This document shows, in pieces, positions 8,354 to 16,766 of a DNA stretch of 38,337 bases (the stretch's first letter is position 1; each line of letters begins with the position of its first letter). The notes under the pieces are model-generated. The model made no database searches and had not been told where the DNA came from. It saw only the letters and a program-made list of their open reading frames with translations. The stretch lies in contig DXGZ01000132.1 in NCBI GenBank assembly GCA_019113645.1, positions 1-38,337 on the forward strand, written 5' to 3'. Position numbers and translations under genes: made by a program. The DNA is from Candidatus Mediterraneibacter vanvlietii (GTDB lineage: Bacteria > Bacillota > Clostridia > Lachnospirales > Lachnospiraceae).

Positions 8354-9028
8354 ATGAGAATATTGATTGCCGAGGATGAGAAGGACTTAAACGGGATTCT
8401 CGCTTCAAGGCTGAAATCAGAACATTACAGTGTGGATTCCTGCTATGACGGCGAGGAGGCATGCGCGTATCTGGACAGTGCGGAGTATGACGCGGTGATT
8501 CTGGACATTATGATGCCGAAGCTGGACGGGCTCAGTGTACTGAAGCGGATGAGGAACGGAAATGACGGGACACCGGTGCTTCTTCTGACTGCGAAGGACA
8601 GTATTGAAGAACGGGTGATGGGACTGGATGCCGGAGCGAACGATTACCTGGTGAAACCGTTTGCCTTCGAAGAGCTGCTGGCGCGGATCCGGGTGCTTTT
8701 AAGAAAGCCTGCGGAGACGCCGAAGACATGTTATAAGGTGGCGGATCTGGAAGTGCATATGGATACGCAGCAGGTGACAAGGGGCGGAGAGGAGATCCGC
8801 CTGTCGGGAAAAGAGTTCGCCCTTTTGAGATACATGGTTCAGAACGAGGGAATCGTGCTGTCTCGGGACAGGCTGGAGCAGCATCTCTGGAACTTTGACT
8901 ATGCGGGCGGATCGAATGTGATTGACGTATATATCCGCTATCTGCGGAAGAAGATCGATGAAGGCCGTGAGCCGAAACTGATTCATACGGTGCGGGGAGC
9001 CGGATATGTACTGAAGGTGAAAGAATGA
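8354..9028 (+). CDS. OmpR/PhoB-family response regulator
   Basis: The 224-aa protein has a receiver domain (1-118) with acidic pocket EDE at 7-9, phosphoacceptor Asp51 in VILDIMMPKLDG, the switch Thr in LLLTAKD, and Lys in YLVKPF. The C-terminal winged helix (about 127-222) includes LSGKEFALLRYMVQNEG and VIDVYIRYLRKKID, typical of OmpR-type DNA binding. It overlaps the kinase gene by four bases (ATGA), so the two are translationally coupled. The 11-bp-period repeat upstream of the first PepSY gene is a candidate binding site. Confidence 0.95.
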   Translation: MRILIAEDEKDLNGILASRLKSEHYSVDSCYDGEEACAYLDSAEYDAVILDIMMPKLDGLSVLKRMRNGNDGTPVLLLTAKDSIEERVMGLDAGANDYLVKPFAFEELLARIRVLLRKPAETPKTCYKVADLEVHMDTQQVTRGGEEIRLSGKEFALLRYMVQNEGIVLSRDRLEQHLWNFDYAGGSNVIDVYIRYLRKKIDEGREPKLIHTVRGAGYVLKVKE

Positions 9029-10437
9029 GACGGATATCGCTGAAGCTGAAACTTACATTATTATACACGTTTTTCATGGCGCTGCTGACGTGTGCGGCGC
9101 TGGCGATTTTGTTTTCCCTGAGCAGCAGGGAGGTGCTTACTTCCGTGCAGTCGAAGCTGGAGCGCCACGTGCAGGAGAGTGCGGAGGAGATTTCCTGGCG
9201 GAACGGTGAAGTGAGAGTGGATTCGGATTTTTATTCGGTAACGCGGGACGTGTATCTTTCATTATATAATGAAGACATGTATTTCATGTATGGACGTCTG
9301 CCTCACGGGTTCAGCGCGCAGCCTGAACTTTCGGACGGGGAAATGCGTACGATCCGGGATGGAACTATGGAATGGTATGTGTATGACATGTCAATCCGGC
9401 TGTCTTCCGGAGATGTGTATTATATCCGGGGTGTGACTTCGGTTACGAATGCTGAGGAGAGCTTTTCCATTACCATTCGATTTGCCATGTTTATCCTGCC
9501 GCTTATGGTGGCGGCAACGGCGGTTATCGGATACCGTTTTACGAGAAGAACGCTGCTTCCTGTCCGCCAGATTACTGAGACAGTTCAGGAGATTCGGGCG
9601 GATGCGGACCTCTCCAGACGGATTGCGCTGCCGGAGGGCAGGGGGAAACAGCGGGATGAGATCTATGTTCTGGCAGACACATTTGACGGGATGCTATCAG
9701 AGCTTGAGGATGTGTTTGAGCGGGAGAAGCGGTTTACATCCGATGTCTCCCATGAGCTGCGGACTCCGGTCAGTGTGATCCTCGCCCAGTGCGGAGCGCT
9801 TATGGAAGAGAAGTCGTTGGAACCGGAAGTCAGGGAACAGATCGGCCTGATTGAGCGAAAAGCGCGGGGAATGGCAGAGATGATCTCCCAGCTTCTGTTC
9901 CTGTCACGGGCGGATCAGGGGCGGCAGCCGCTGCAGCGTGAACGGGTGAATATCAGTGAACTTACGGAGATGACGGCGGAGGAACAGCAGATGCTTGCGG
10001 AGGCAGACGGACGCGGAGTTCGTATTGCCTGTAAGATTCAGGAGGATATTTTCGCGGATGTAGATGAGACCCTCTATATTCGGCTTCTCGTGAATCTGAT
10101 TTCAAATGCGGTGCGGTACAGTCATGAGAATGGGGAAGTGAAAGTCGGACTCCGCAAGGAGGAAGATGTGGCGGAAGGATATGTGCTCGACTATGGGACA
10201 GGTATATCTGCTGATGCACTGCCCCATATCTGGGAGCGGTTTTACCGGGCGGATCAGTCTCGGTCAGAAAGACAGCATTCCGGTCTGGGGCTGTCCATGG
10301 TGAAATGGATCGCCGAGGCGCATGGCGGCAGTGTGTCGGTAAGAAGCCGGGAAGGCGCGGGCAGCATGTTCCTGTTTCGGATTCCTCTGGAAGCTGCTGA
10401 TGAGACAGAAAATGAAGAAAAAAGTGAAAAAAATTAA
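9025..10437 (+). CDS. Membrane sensor histidine kinase
   Basis: The 470-aa kinase has transmembrane helices at about 9-31 and 152-171 flanking a 120-residue extracytoplasmic sensor domain. A HAMP linker follows (TRRTLLPVRQITETV), then HisKA with His243 in FTSDVSHELRTPVSVI and an HATPase domain with N box NLISNAVRYSHENG, DYGTGIS, and HSGLGLSMVKWIAEAHGG. It should phosphorylate the regulator encoded just upstream. The stimulus is unknown. The neighbouring PepSY lipoproteins suggest cell-envelope sensing, as in other Firmicutes systems paired with PepSY proteins. Confidence 0.95.
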   Translation: MRRISLKLKLTLLYTFFMALLTCAALAILFSLSSREVLTSVQSKLERHVQESAEEISWRNGEVRVDSDFYSVTRDVYLSLYNEDMYFMYGRLPHGFSAQPELSDGEMRTIRDGTMEWYVYDMSIRLSSGDVYYIRGVTSVTNAEESFSITIRFAMFILPLMVAATAVIGYRFTRRTLLPVRQITETVQEIRADADLSRRIALPEGRGKQRDEIYVLADTFDGMLSELEDVFEREKRFTSDVSHELRTPVSVILAQCGALMEEKSLEPEVREQIGLIERKARGMAEMISQLLFLSRADQGRQPLQRERVNISELTEMTAEEQQMLAEADGRGVRIACKIQEDIFADVDETLYIRLLVNLISNAVRYSHENGEVKVGLRKEEDVAEGYVLDYGTGISADALPHIWERFYRADQSRSERQHSGLGLSMVKWIAEAHGGSVSVRSREGAGSMFLFRIPLEAADETENEEKSEKN

Positions 10438-10443
10438 GAATTC

Positions 10444-10474
10444 TAATCTTCCTTTAATCTTTGCAGGGTATATT
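10444..10474 (+). promoter_or_regulatory. Candidate response-regulator box and promoter for the first PepSY gene
   Basis: TAATCTT occurs at 10444-10450 and again at 10455-10461, start to start 11 bp, one helical turn as bound by OmpR/PhoB-type dimers. A TATATT -10 follows at 10469-10474, with no good -35, as expected for an activated promoter. Target assignment to the adjacent two-component system is inference. Confidence 0.5.
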
Positions 10475-10553
10475 CATATCAACGAAAACAAATAAATAAC
10501 AATACACAGGGCGGAAGAGTCCGTGATGAAGAAAGATGAAGGGAGAAAGAAAA

Positions 10554-11195
10554 ATGAAAAAATTAGCAGCAGTATTACTGGCAGGAGCAGCAATTGGAGT
10601 ATTTACAGGATGCGGAAACGGAGGAAGCGATATCGGAAGAGATGCGGCTCTGGAGGCTGCGCTCAATGATGCGGGAGTCAGTGAATCTGACACGTCAAGA
10701 CTTCAGGTGTCCGAAGAGAGGGATGATGGAAGGAAAATTTACGAGATCCGCTTCGATGTCGGCCAGACGGAATATGACTATGAGATTCTCGCGTCTGATG
10801 GTCAGGTGATCAGTTCGGATATCGACAGCAGCAGAGAAGCGTCAGCAGGCAATGCAGGTACAGGTGCACAGAGTACAACTCAGACGGACGGAACAGGCCA
10901 GAGCACTGTACAGGATGATGCAGCGCAGCAGAACACTGAGCAGGCGGGAAATGCTCAGAACCAGCAGAGCGGAGCAGCGAATAATGCAGAGGTTGCGGTG
11001 AGCCTGGAGGAGGCATCAGCCATTGCCCTTGAGAAAGTGCCGGGAGCAACGGAAAATGATCTGAGAATTGAACTTGATTATGATGACGGCAGATACAGAT
11101 ACGAGGGAGATATCATTTATCAGCAGGTTGAGTATGATTTTGAGATTAACGCAGATACAGGAGAAGTTATTGAGTGGAGTGAAGAGAGAGGGTAA
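10554..11195 (+). CDS. Lipoprotein with two PepSY-like domains
   Basis: The 213-aa protein begins with a lipoprotein signal (MKKLAAVLLAGAAIGVFTGC) whose lipobox Cys would anchor it to the outer face of the membrane. A first PepSY-like unit follows (about 28-82), then a Gln/Thr/Asn-rich linker, then a clear PepSY domain (VSLEEASAIALEKVPGATEN to VEYDFEINADTGEVIEW). PepSY domains are thought to modulate peptidases or sense the envelope. The start at 10554 is preferred over 10536 because it begins the signal peptide and has GGGAG nine bases upstream. It is a paralogue of the gene at 11605 and lies right after the two-component system, so it is a likely target. Confidence 0.85.
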   Translation: MKKLAAVLLAGAAIGVFTGCGNGGSDIGRDAALEAALNDAGVSESDTSRLQVSEERDDGRKIYEIRFDVGQTEYDYEILASDGQVISSDIDSSREASAGNAGTGAQSTTQTDGTGQSTVQDDAAQQNTEQAGNAQNQQSGAANNAEVAVSLEEASAIALEKVPGATENDLRIELDYDDGRYRYEGDIIYQQVEYDFEINADTGEVIEWSEERG

Positions 11196-11310
11196 TTCGC
11201 TCTGAACAGAGAAGCCGATCTGAAGCCGGCCCAAAGCGAGGTTCATTGATCGCGCGGCGGGAACGGCGATGTAATAAAAGGCATCCGGGATATGAAAACA
11301 CAGTAATCGC

Positions 11311-11339
11311 TTGACGAATCAGGGGAAACTTGGTATAAT
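11311..11339 (+). promoter_or_regulatory. Promoter for tRNA-Cys
   Basis: TTGACG (11311-11316) and TATAAT (11334-11339), spacer 17 bp, about 75 bp upstream of the tRNA. Confidence 0.75.
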
Positions 11340-11413
11340 TTGAAAGATGCATGAGTAGAATAAATCATGCAGTGCGGCGGAAACGGTCGAAGCTGTTTTG
11401 CCGATATGCGTAA

Positions 11414-11485
11414 GGCGCAGTAGCCAAGTGGTAAGGCGTGGGTCTGCAACACCCTGATTCACCGGTTCAAATCCGGTCTGCGCCT
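11414..11485 (+). tRNA. tRNA-Cys (GCA anticodon)
   Basis: The seven-pair acceptor stem is GGCGCAG with CTGCGCC. The D arm is TAGCCAAGTGGTAAGGC, the anticodon loop in GTGGGTCTGCAACACCC carries GCA, and the T arm is CCGGTTCAAATCCGG. Discriminator base T73 is the identity base for tRNA-Cys. CCA is not encoded, so the cca product at 16767 would be needed to mature it. Confidence 0.95.
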
Positions 11486-11506
11486 CTTTTGAAAGACTGT
11501 GATGAA

Positions 11507-11545
11507 ATATTCTGAATGCCAGTCGGCATTCAGAATATTTTTTTC
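11507..11545 (+). terminator. Strong intrinsic terminator after tRNA-Cys
   Basis: A perfect 14-bp stem, ATATTCTGAATGCC (11507-11520) with its complement at 11525-11538, has loop AGTC and then a run of T. Confidence 0.9.
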
Positions 11546-11604
11546 TTTATCCAAAAAAGTATCAGGCGATTGATTTTCAGGATTTTGCCGGGAGGGAGAT
11601 GAAA

Positions 11605-12135
11605 ATGAGAAGAAAACTGATAAAAATCACAGCGGCAGCGGGGATGGCAGTAGTGCTGTTGTCAGGCTGCGGTTCCGGCGGGAATTATACCCCATCGAAC
11701 GCGGGAAGCTCAGACGGGCAGACGGACGGATCCGCGACATCGAATAAAGAGGAAGAACTGCAGGCGGAAATTGATGCGCTGCAGCAGGAGATCGATGATC
11801 TGAAGAATGCCCAGGGCCAGCAGAGCACAGCAGAAAATGCGCAGGATGATTCTGCTGGAGCTGAAAACAGTCAGAGCCAGACGGATATGGGAAATACGCA
11901 GAGCTCATCAGAGACTCAGGCATCCGGCACAGGAAGGATCAGTGTGGAAGAGGCAAAACAGATTGCGCTCGAGCGGGTGCCGGGGGCAACGGATCAGGAT
12001 ATATCTATTGAGCTGGACGAAGATGACGGATGGTATATCTATGAGGGAGACATCCTTTATAATCGGATAGAATATGAATTCGAGATCGATGCGGAGACGG
12101 GATCGATTCTGAAATGGGAGCAGGAGAGATGGTGA
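11605..12135 (+). CDS. Lipoprotein with coiled coil and PepSY domain
   Basis: The 176-aa protein has a lipoprotein signal ending in LLSGC, a short coiled coil (EEELQAEIDALQQEIDDLKN), a Ser/Gln/Asn-rich linker and one C-terminal PepSY domain (ISVEEAKQIALERVPGATDQ to EYEFEIDAETGSILKW). The PepSY part is closely similar to that of the gene at 10554, so the pair arose by duplication and now flanks tRNA-Cys. The coiled coil replaces the first PepSY unit of the paralogue. The start at 11605 is favoured because GGAGG is about nine bases upstream; an ATG at 11599 sits too close to it. Probably surface-exposed; function unknown. Confidence 0.85.
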   Translation: MRRKLIKITAAAGMAVVLLSGCGSGGNYTPSNAGSSDGQTDGSATSNKEEELQAEIDALQQEIDDLKNAQGQQSTAENAQDDSAGAENSQSQTDMGNTQSSSETQASGTGRISVEEAKQIALERVPGATDQDISIELDEDDGWYIYEGDILYNRIEYEFEIDAETGSILKWEQERW

Positions 12136-12251
12136 GTCCGGAGACACGGATTCACTGTCTTGCATGTTTACTGCCGCAGAAGGGGATACCATGGAGCGCT
12201 TCTTCGGCTGTGGAACTGTTATGCTATTGTATGACAGCCGGAAGATTTTAG

Positions 12252-12280
12252 TTTACGGGGCTGGCGGACAGTGTTATACT
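12252..12280 (+). promoter_or_regulatory. Promoter for asnS
   Basis: TTTACG (12252-12257) and TATACT (12275-12280), spacer 17 bp. The leader before the start codon is only about 30 bases, too short for a T-box. Confidence 0.7.
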
Positions 12281-12317
12281 ATTCTGAGAATCTTGAGTGA
12301 GAAGGAGTTATTGGGAG

Positions 12318-13709
12318 ATGGATTTAACAACGATTCGGGAGATATTTAAGAACAGGGAGGAGTATCTGGATAAGAAAATTACGATTGGCGGATGGGTGCG
12401 CAGTATCCGTGATTCCAAGACGTTTGGCTTCATTGTTGTGAACGACGGCTCTTATTTCCAGCCGCTTCAGGTAGTATATCATGACAGGATGGACAACTTC
12501 GCGGAGGTGTCGAAACTGAATGTAGGAGCAGCAGTGATCGTGACCGGAACGCTTGTGGCAACCCCGCAGGCGAAGCAGCCGTTTGAGATTCAGGCGGATG
12601 AAGTGACAGTGGAAGGGGCGTCAGCTCCGGATTATCCGCTTCAGAAGAAGCGTCATACATTTGAGTATCTTAGAACGATCTCACATCTGCGTCCTCGCAC
12701 GAACACATTTCAGGCAGTGTTCCGCGTGCGTTCGCTGGCGGCTTACGCGATTCACAAGTTTTTCCAGGACAGAGGATTTGTCTATGTGCACACTCCGCTG
12801 ATTACCGGAAGTGACTGTGAGGGTGCGGGCGAGATGTTCCGCGTGACAACGCTTGATATGGAAAATGTTCCGAAAAATGAAGATGGAACAGTGGATTATA
12901 CAAAGGATTTCTTCGGGAAAGAGACAAGCCTTACTGTGAGTGGTCAGTTAAACGGCGAGACATATGCTCAGGCGTTCAGAAGCATCTATACATTCGGACC
13001 GACTTTCCGCGCGGAGAATTCCAACACAACGAGACACGCAGCGGAATTCTGGATGATCGAGCCGGAGATCGCGTTCGCGGATCTGGAGGATGATATGGAT
13101 CTGGCAGAGGATATGCTGAAATACGTGATTTCCTATGTGCTTGAGAATGCTCCGGAAGAGATGAACTTCTTTAATTCATTCGTTGACAAGGGACTTCTGG
13201 ACAGACTTCACAATGTCGTGTCATCTGAGTTCGCAAGAGTGACTTATACAGAGGCGATTGAGCTTCTGGAGAAGAATAATGACAAGTTTGAGTATAAGGT
13301 TTCATGGGGCTGCGATCTGCAGACAGAGCATGAACGCTACCTCACAGAGCAGATTTATAAACGTCCTGTTTTTGTGACAGACTATCCGAAGGAAATAAAA
13401 GCGTTCTATATGAAACAAAATGATGACGGAAAGACGGTTGCAGCTGTGGATTGTCTTGTTCCGGGAATCGGTGAGATCATCGGCGGAAGCCAGAGAGAGG
13501 ATGACTATGACAAGCTTCTGAACCGTATGAAAGAGCTGGGACTTAAGGAAGAGGATTATGATTTCTATCTTGATCTGAGAAAATACGGCTCTACAAGACA
13601 TGCAGGATTCGGGCTTGGATTCGAACGCTGCGTGATGTATCTGACAGGTATGTCGAATATCAGAGACGTGATTCCGTTCCCGAGAACGGTCAACAACTGT
13701 GAACTGTAG
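12318..13709 (+). CDS. asnS: Asparaginyl-tRNA synthetase
   Basis: This class IIb synthetase charges tRNA-Asn with asparagine in the cytoplasm. The 463-aa protein has an N-terminal OB-fold anticodon domain ([20 protein letters not shown]) and a class II core: motif 2 is [21 protein letters not shown] and motif 3 is [32 protein letters not shown] matches AsnRS. The start at 12318 gives the normal N-terminus and has GAAGGAG eleven bases upstream. A terminator follows at 13731. Confidence 0.97.
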   Translation: MDLTTIREIFKNREEYLDKKITIGGWVRSIRDSKTFGFIVVNDGSYFQPLQVVYHDRMDNFAEVSKLNVGAAVIVTGTLVATPQAKQPFEIQADEVTVEGASAPDYPLQKKRHTFEYLRTISHLRPRTNTFQAVFRVRSLAAYAIHKFFQDRGFVYVHTPLITGSDCEGAGEMFRVTTLDMENVPKNEDGTVDYTKDFFGKETSLTVSGQLNGETYAQAFRSIYTFGPTFRAENSNTTRHAAEFWMIEPEIAFADLEDDMDLAEDMLKYVISYVLENAPEEMNFFNSFVDKGLLDRLHNVVSSEFARVTYTEAIELLEKNNDKFEYKVSWGCDLQTEHERYLTEQIYKRPVFVTDYPKEIKAFYMKQNDDGKTVAAVDCLVPGIGEIIGGSQREDDYDKLLNRMKELGLKEEDYDFYLDLRKYGSTRHAGFGLGFERCVMYLTGMSNIRDVIPFPRTVNNCEL

Positions 13710-13730
13710 GGGAATCGAAGATTCAGCTGA

Positions 13731-13761
13731 GGGCGTAACATATGATTATGTACGCCCTTTT
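13731..13761 (+). terminator. Terminator after asnS
   Basis: GGGCGTA (13731-13737) pairs with TACGCCC (13751-13757), extended by CATA with TATG, then TTTTC. Confidence 0.8.
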
Positions 13762-13805
13762 CTGCTTTTCATTAACAGATGCCCGTACAGGGGAAGGAGA
13801 GGAGT

Positions 13806-14858
13806 ATGAAGTTTATTCATATTGCGGATGTACATCTGGGAGCGAGACCGGATGCAGGACCCATGTACAGCGCAGGGCGTGCGCAGGAACTTTGGGATAC
13901 GTTTCGCGGCATTATATCACTGTGCGAAGAAGAGCGCACAGACCTGCTTCTGATTGCAGGAGATCTGTTTCACCGGCAGCCTCTTATGCAGGAACTCAAA
14001 GAGGTGAATTATTTGTTCACCGGACTTTCTCATACCAGAGTTGTGCTGATTGCGGGAAATCATGATTATATAAGGCTGGATTCCAACTACAGGACATTTG
14101 AGTGGGCGGAAAATGTATATCCGCTGTTCGGAGAAGAACTGGAGTATATGGATTTTCCTGAATTGAACACGGCTGTCTATGGGTTCAGTTATCACAGGCG
14201 TGAGATCACGGAGCCAAAGTATGATCAATGCAGGGCGTGCGGCATCGAGCCCTTCGAAATCCTGCTCGCCCATGGCGGTGATGAACGGCATATTCCTATT
14301 GACTGGAGGGCGCTGAACAGTTCCGGATTCACCTATGCAGCTCTCGGACACATTCATAAGCCGCAGGCGCTTGTGAAAGACCGGATTATCTATGCCGGGG
14401 CGCTGGAACCGGTGGATAAAAATGACACCGGAGCTCACGGATATGTGCGCGGGGAAATCACAGGCGCGGGAATCCGGACGCAGTGGATCCCATATGCGCG
14501 GCGGGAATATATTCATCTTGAACTCCCTGTTTCTCCGGGTGATACGACAGGAAGTGTTTGGAAGAAAATGGAGAAACAAATAGATAATTATGGAAATGAA
14601 AATATTTACAGAGTGTCGCTTCTGGGTAAAAGAGATCCGGATATAAGCTTTGACACAGAATGGCTTGGGAGATGTGGAAATGTGATCGAGGTTGCAGATG
14701 ATACCAGCCCTGCCTATGATTTTGAGGCGCTTTACAGGGAGAACGAGAACACGGTGCTTGGGCGGTATATGGAACATTTCGCGGGATGCAGTGAGGGAAG
14801 CATTGAATACCAGGCGCTGTGCGAAGGCGTGGACGCGCTTCTGGAGAGCAGAAAATGA
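13806..14858 (+). CDS. SbcD/YhaO-type metallophosphoesterase (DNA repair nuclease)
   Basis: The 350-aa calcineurin-like phosphoesterase carries the metal motifs in order: FIHIADVHLG (D-x-H), LLIAGDLFHRQ (GD), VLIAGNHDYI (GNHD), LLAHGGDE and ALGHIHKPQ (GHxH). It resembles the nuclease subunit of SbcCD/Mre11-Rad50 and B. subtilis YhaO. The ATPase gene next door (14901) supplies the partner. The start at 13806 is chosen because GGGGAAGGAG lies just upstream and MKFIHIADVH is the normal family N-terminus; an in-frame ATG 27 bases earlier is less likely. Confidence 0.85.
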   Translation: MKFIHIADVHLGARPDAGPMYSAGRAQELWDTFRGIISLCEEERTDLLLIAGDLFHRQPLMQELKEVNYLFTGLSHTRVVLIAGNHDYIRLDSNYRTFEWAENVYPLFGEELEYMDFPELNTAVYGFSYHRREITEPKYDQCRACGIEPFEILLAHGGDERHIPIDWRALNSSGFTYAALGHIHKPQALVKDRIIYAGALEPVDKNDTGAHGYVRGEITGAGIRTQWIPYARREYIHLELPVSPGDTTGSVWKKMEKQIDNYGNENIYRVSLLGKRDPDISFDTEWLGRCGNVIEVADDTSPAYDFEALYRENENTVLGRYMEHFAGCSEGSIEYQALCEGVDALLESRK

Positions 14859-14900
14859 TCGGACATATATGATCGGATAGATATTAAGAAGGCGGAAGGT

Positions 14901-16553
14901 ATGATAATAAGGGAATTGTACATAAAGAATTTTGGAAAGTTTTCAGAACAGCATTTCTATCTCCACGACGGCCTGCAGGTGATCAGCGGGGAGAACGAGT
15001 TCGGGAAATCGACGATCCATGCGTTTATCCGCGCGATGCTCTTCGGGCTTGAGCGGGGGAGAGGCCGCGCGGCGGTGAAGGATGATTTTACACGGTATGA
15101 ACCGTGGGACAATCCGGGATATTATGCCGGTGTGATGCGGTTTAGCTGCGGGGAAAGGAACTTCCGGCTGGAGCGGAATTTTGCCAGGGCAAACAGGCAG
15201 GTTTCCCTTGTATGTGAGGATGACGGGGAAGAGCTTTCCGTTGAGCACGGAGACCTGAACATGCTTCTCGGCGGGATGACGGGTGAACTGTTCGACAGCA
15301 CGGTGTCAGTGGGACAGCTGAAGTCGCGGCCGGGAGAGGAGCTTGCGGAAGCTCTGGAGAATTATGCGGCTGACTATCTGGAGACCGGCGGGGTGCAGAT
15401 CGATCTGAACCGGGCAGTGCAGATCCTGAAAGAAAAGAAGAAGGCTGCGGCAAGAGCGCTCAGGGAAGAGAAGGATCGGCAGGAGGACGGGCGGAGAGAA
15501 CTCCGTCAGGAATGCGCCTACCTGGAGCGGGATATGGAAGATCTGCAGCGGGAATACGAAGAGAAGCAGGGACAGATGGAACAGATCAGCAGGGCAGAAA
15601 ACGATCGGGAGAATGCAGGATGGGACAACGCTGACGGGGATTGTTCCGGGGCAGAGAAATTCTCTGCAGATGAGTCGGAAGTGAAGAAGGCAGTACAGGA
15701 GGCAGAAAATATGTCTTCGAAGAGCCTTCTTCTGGCGGGTGCGGCGGGAATTCTGATCGGCATACTGGGGCTGGTATGGAGCGGGATAACCGCAGGACTG
15801 GGTGCGTCTGGAAGCTCGCTGTCGTTTGCGGTGATTGCAGGACTGATCGGAGTGACTGGGGTTATCCTTCTGGGCTGCGGGATCGCATCGAAACTGAGGA
15901 CGAAAAACAGAAGTATCCGGGCGATACATGAAGAGAAGGTCCGGAAGGAGACGAAGGATCGGGAGGAAGCAGATAAAGAAAAAACGGCCGGGGAGAAGAA
16001 AGTGAATGAAGTCCGTCAGGAGCGAAAGCGGCTGGAATGGGAACTGACAAGGATACAGAGACAGTGGAAAGAAAAGGAAATCCGAAGAGGAAATCTGCAG
16101 GAACAAATCGATGAATTCGGTCCGGGAGAGGTGCAGAAAGCGCTGGAAAAACAGTGCCGGGCGCTTGATCTGGCGGAAGAACATCTGATCCGGGCAGGGC
16201 AGGAGATGAGCAGCAGGACGGTCGACCTGGTAAACAGGAAGGCATCGGAGATATTTGCTGAAATCACAGACGGGAAATACGCGGGACTCTTCTATGACAG
16301 AGGGAAAGGTTTCCGAGTCTGGGACGGGATGAGGCAGATCCCCGCTGAACGGCTGAGCCGCGGGACACTGGAACAGATCTGGTTTGCTTTCCGTATGGCG
16401 GGTGCGCAGGCGCTCCAGGAAGAACCAATGCCGATCATTCTGGACGAAACTTTTGCATTTTATGATGATAAAAGGACGCAATCTGCGTTAAAATGGTTGA
16501 GAGGACAAAAAAAGCAGGTTATAATATTTACCTGTCATGATGCTAGGGGCTAA
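14901..16553 (+). CDS. YhaN/SbcC-like SMC-type ATPase with two membrane segments
   Basis: The N-terminal half-domain has Walker A GENEFGKST (30-38). The C-terminal half has an ABC signature region (ERLSRGTLEQIWFAFRMA) and Walker B (MPIILDETFAFYD) with catalytic Glu. Between them are two short charged coiled coils around two hydrophobic segments, about residues 274-298 and 303-326. At 550 aa it is much shorter than Rad50/SbcC or B. subtilis YhaN, and no CxxC zinc hook is seen; the membrane hairpin stands where the coil tip would be. It is likely a membrane-tethered partner of the nuclease encoded upstream, acting in DNA end processing. The ATG at 14901 is preceded by GGCGGAAGG. Confidence 0.8.
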   Translation: MIIRELYIKNFGKFSEQHFYLHDGLQVISGENEFGKSTIHAFIRAMLFGLERGRGRAAVKDDFTRYEPWDNPGYYAGVMRFSCGERNFRLERNFARANRQVSLVCEDDGEELSVEHGDLNMLLGGMTGELFDSTVSVGQLKSRPGEELAEALENYAADYLETGGVQIDLNRAVQILKEKKKAAARALREEKDRQEDGRRELRQECAYLERDMEDLQREYEEKQGQMEQISRAENDRENAGWDNADGDCSGAEKFSADESEVKKAVQEAENMSSKSLLLAGAAGILIGILGLVWSGITAGLGASGSSLSFAVIAGLIGVTGVILLGCGIASKLRTKNRSIRAIHEEKVRKETKDREEADKEKTAGEKKVNEVRQERKRLEWELTRIQRQWKEKEIRRGNLQEQIDEFGPGEVQKALEKQCRALDLAEEHLIRAGQEMSSRTVDLVNRKASEIFAEITDGKYAGLFYDRGKGFRVWDGMRQIPAERLSRGTLEQIWFAFRMAGAQALQEEPMPIILDETFAFYDDKRTQSALKWLRGQKKQVIIFTCHDARG

Positions 16554-16590
16554 AGGTCATGCGTTTCATGCTTGCATGAAAAAGCATGAC
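16551..16590. repeat. Nested palindrome (TCATGC/GCATGA type)
   Basis: TTTCATGC (16564-16571) pairs with GCATGAAA (16574-16581) inside an outer AAAGgTCATGC with GCATGACTTT (16584-16593), starting in the ATPase stop codon. The TCATGC/GCATGA core followed by CCCGT also occurs at 20166-20191, so it may be a diverged relative of that repeat. Confidence 0.5.
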
Positions 16591-16641
16591 TTTGAGACCC
16601 GTAAAAACATGAGAAAGTAGCCCATTAGGGCGGATTTCGAA

Positions 16642-16716
16642 TGTTTTTAGGATTGCGGGAGCATGCAAGGCGGAGCAATCCGTAGCAGCATAGGGGGCAA
16701 AAGTCCTTTTGCCCCC
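16642..16716 (+). terminator. Two hairpins after the YhaN-like gene
   Basis: GGATTGC pairs with GCAATCC (about 16651-16682). Then GGGGGCAAAAG (16693-16703) pairs with CTTTTGCCCCC (16706-16716) around TC, an 11-bp near-loopless stem. No T tract follows, so termination is not assured; it may equally be a repeat. Confidence 0.45.
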
Positions 16717-16766
16717 TGCATTATGTCGTTAAGAGAGAAGAATTAGTTTAAGAAGGATGAGTTTTC

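Noticed and set aside
12136-12317. T-box leader upstream of asnS
   Set aside because: The promoter at 12252-12280 leaves a leader of about 30 bases, and no T-box sequence or antiterminator is seen.
15306-16481. Long minus-strand open frame (391 codons) opposite the YhaN-like ATPase gene
   Set aside because: Its product is rich in Pro, Ser, Leu and Phe with no domain, as expected from reading a Glu/Arg/Gln-rich gene backwards. The plus-strand gene has all ATPase motifs.
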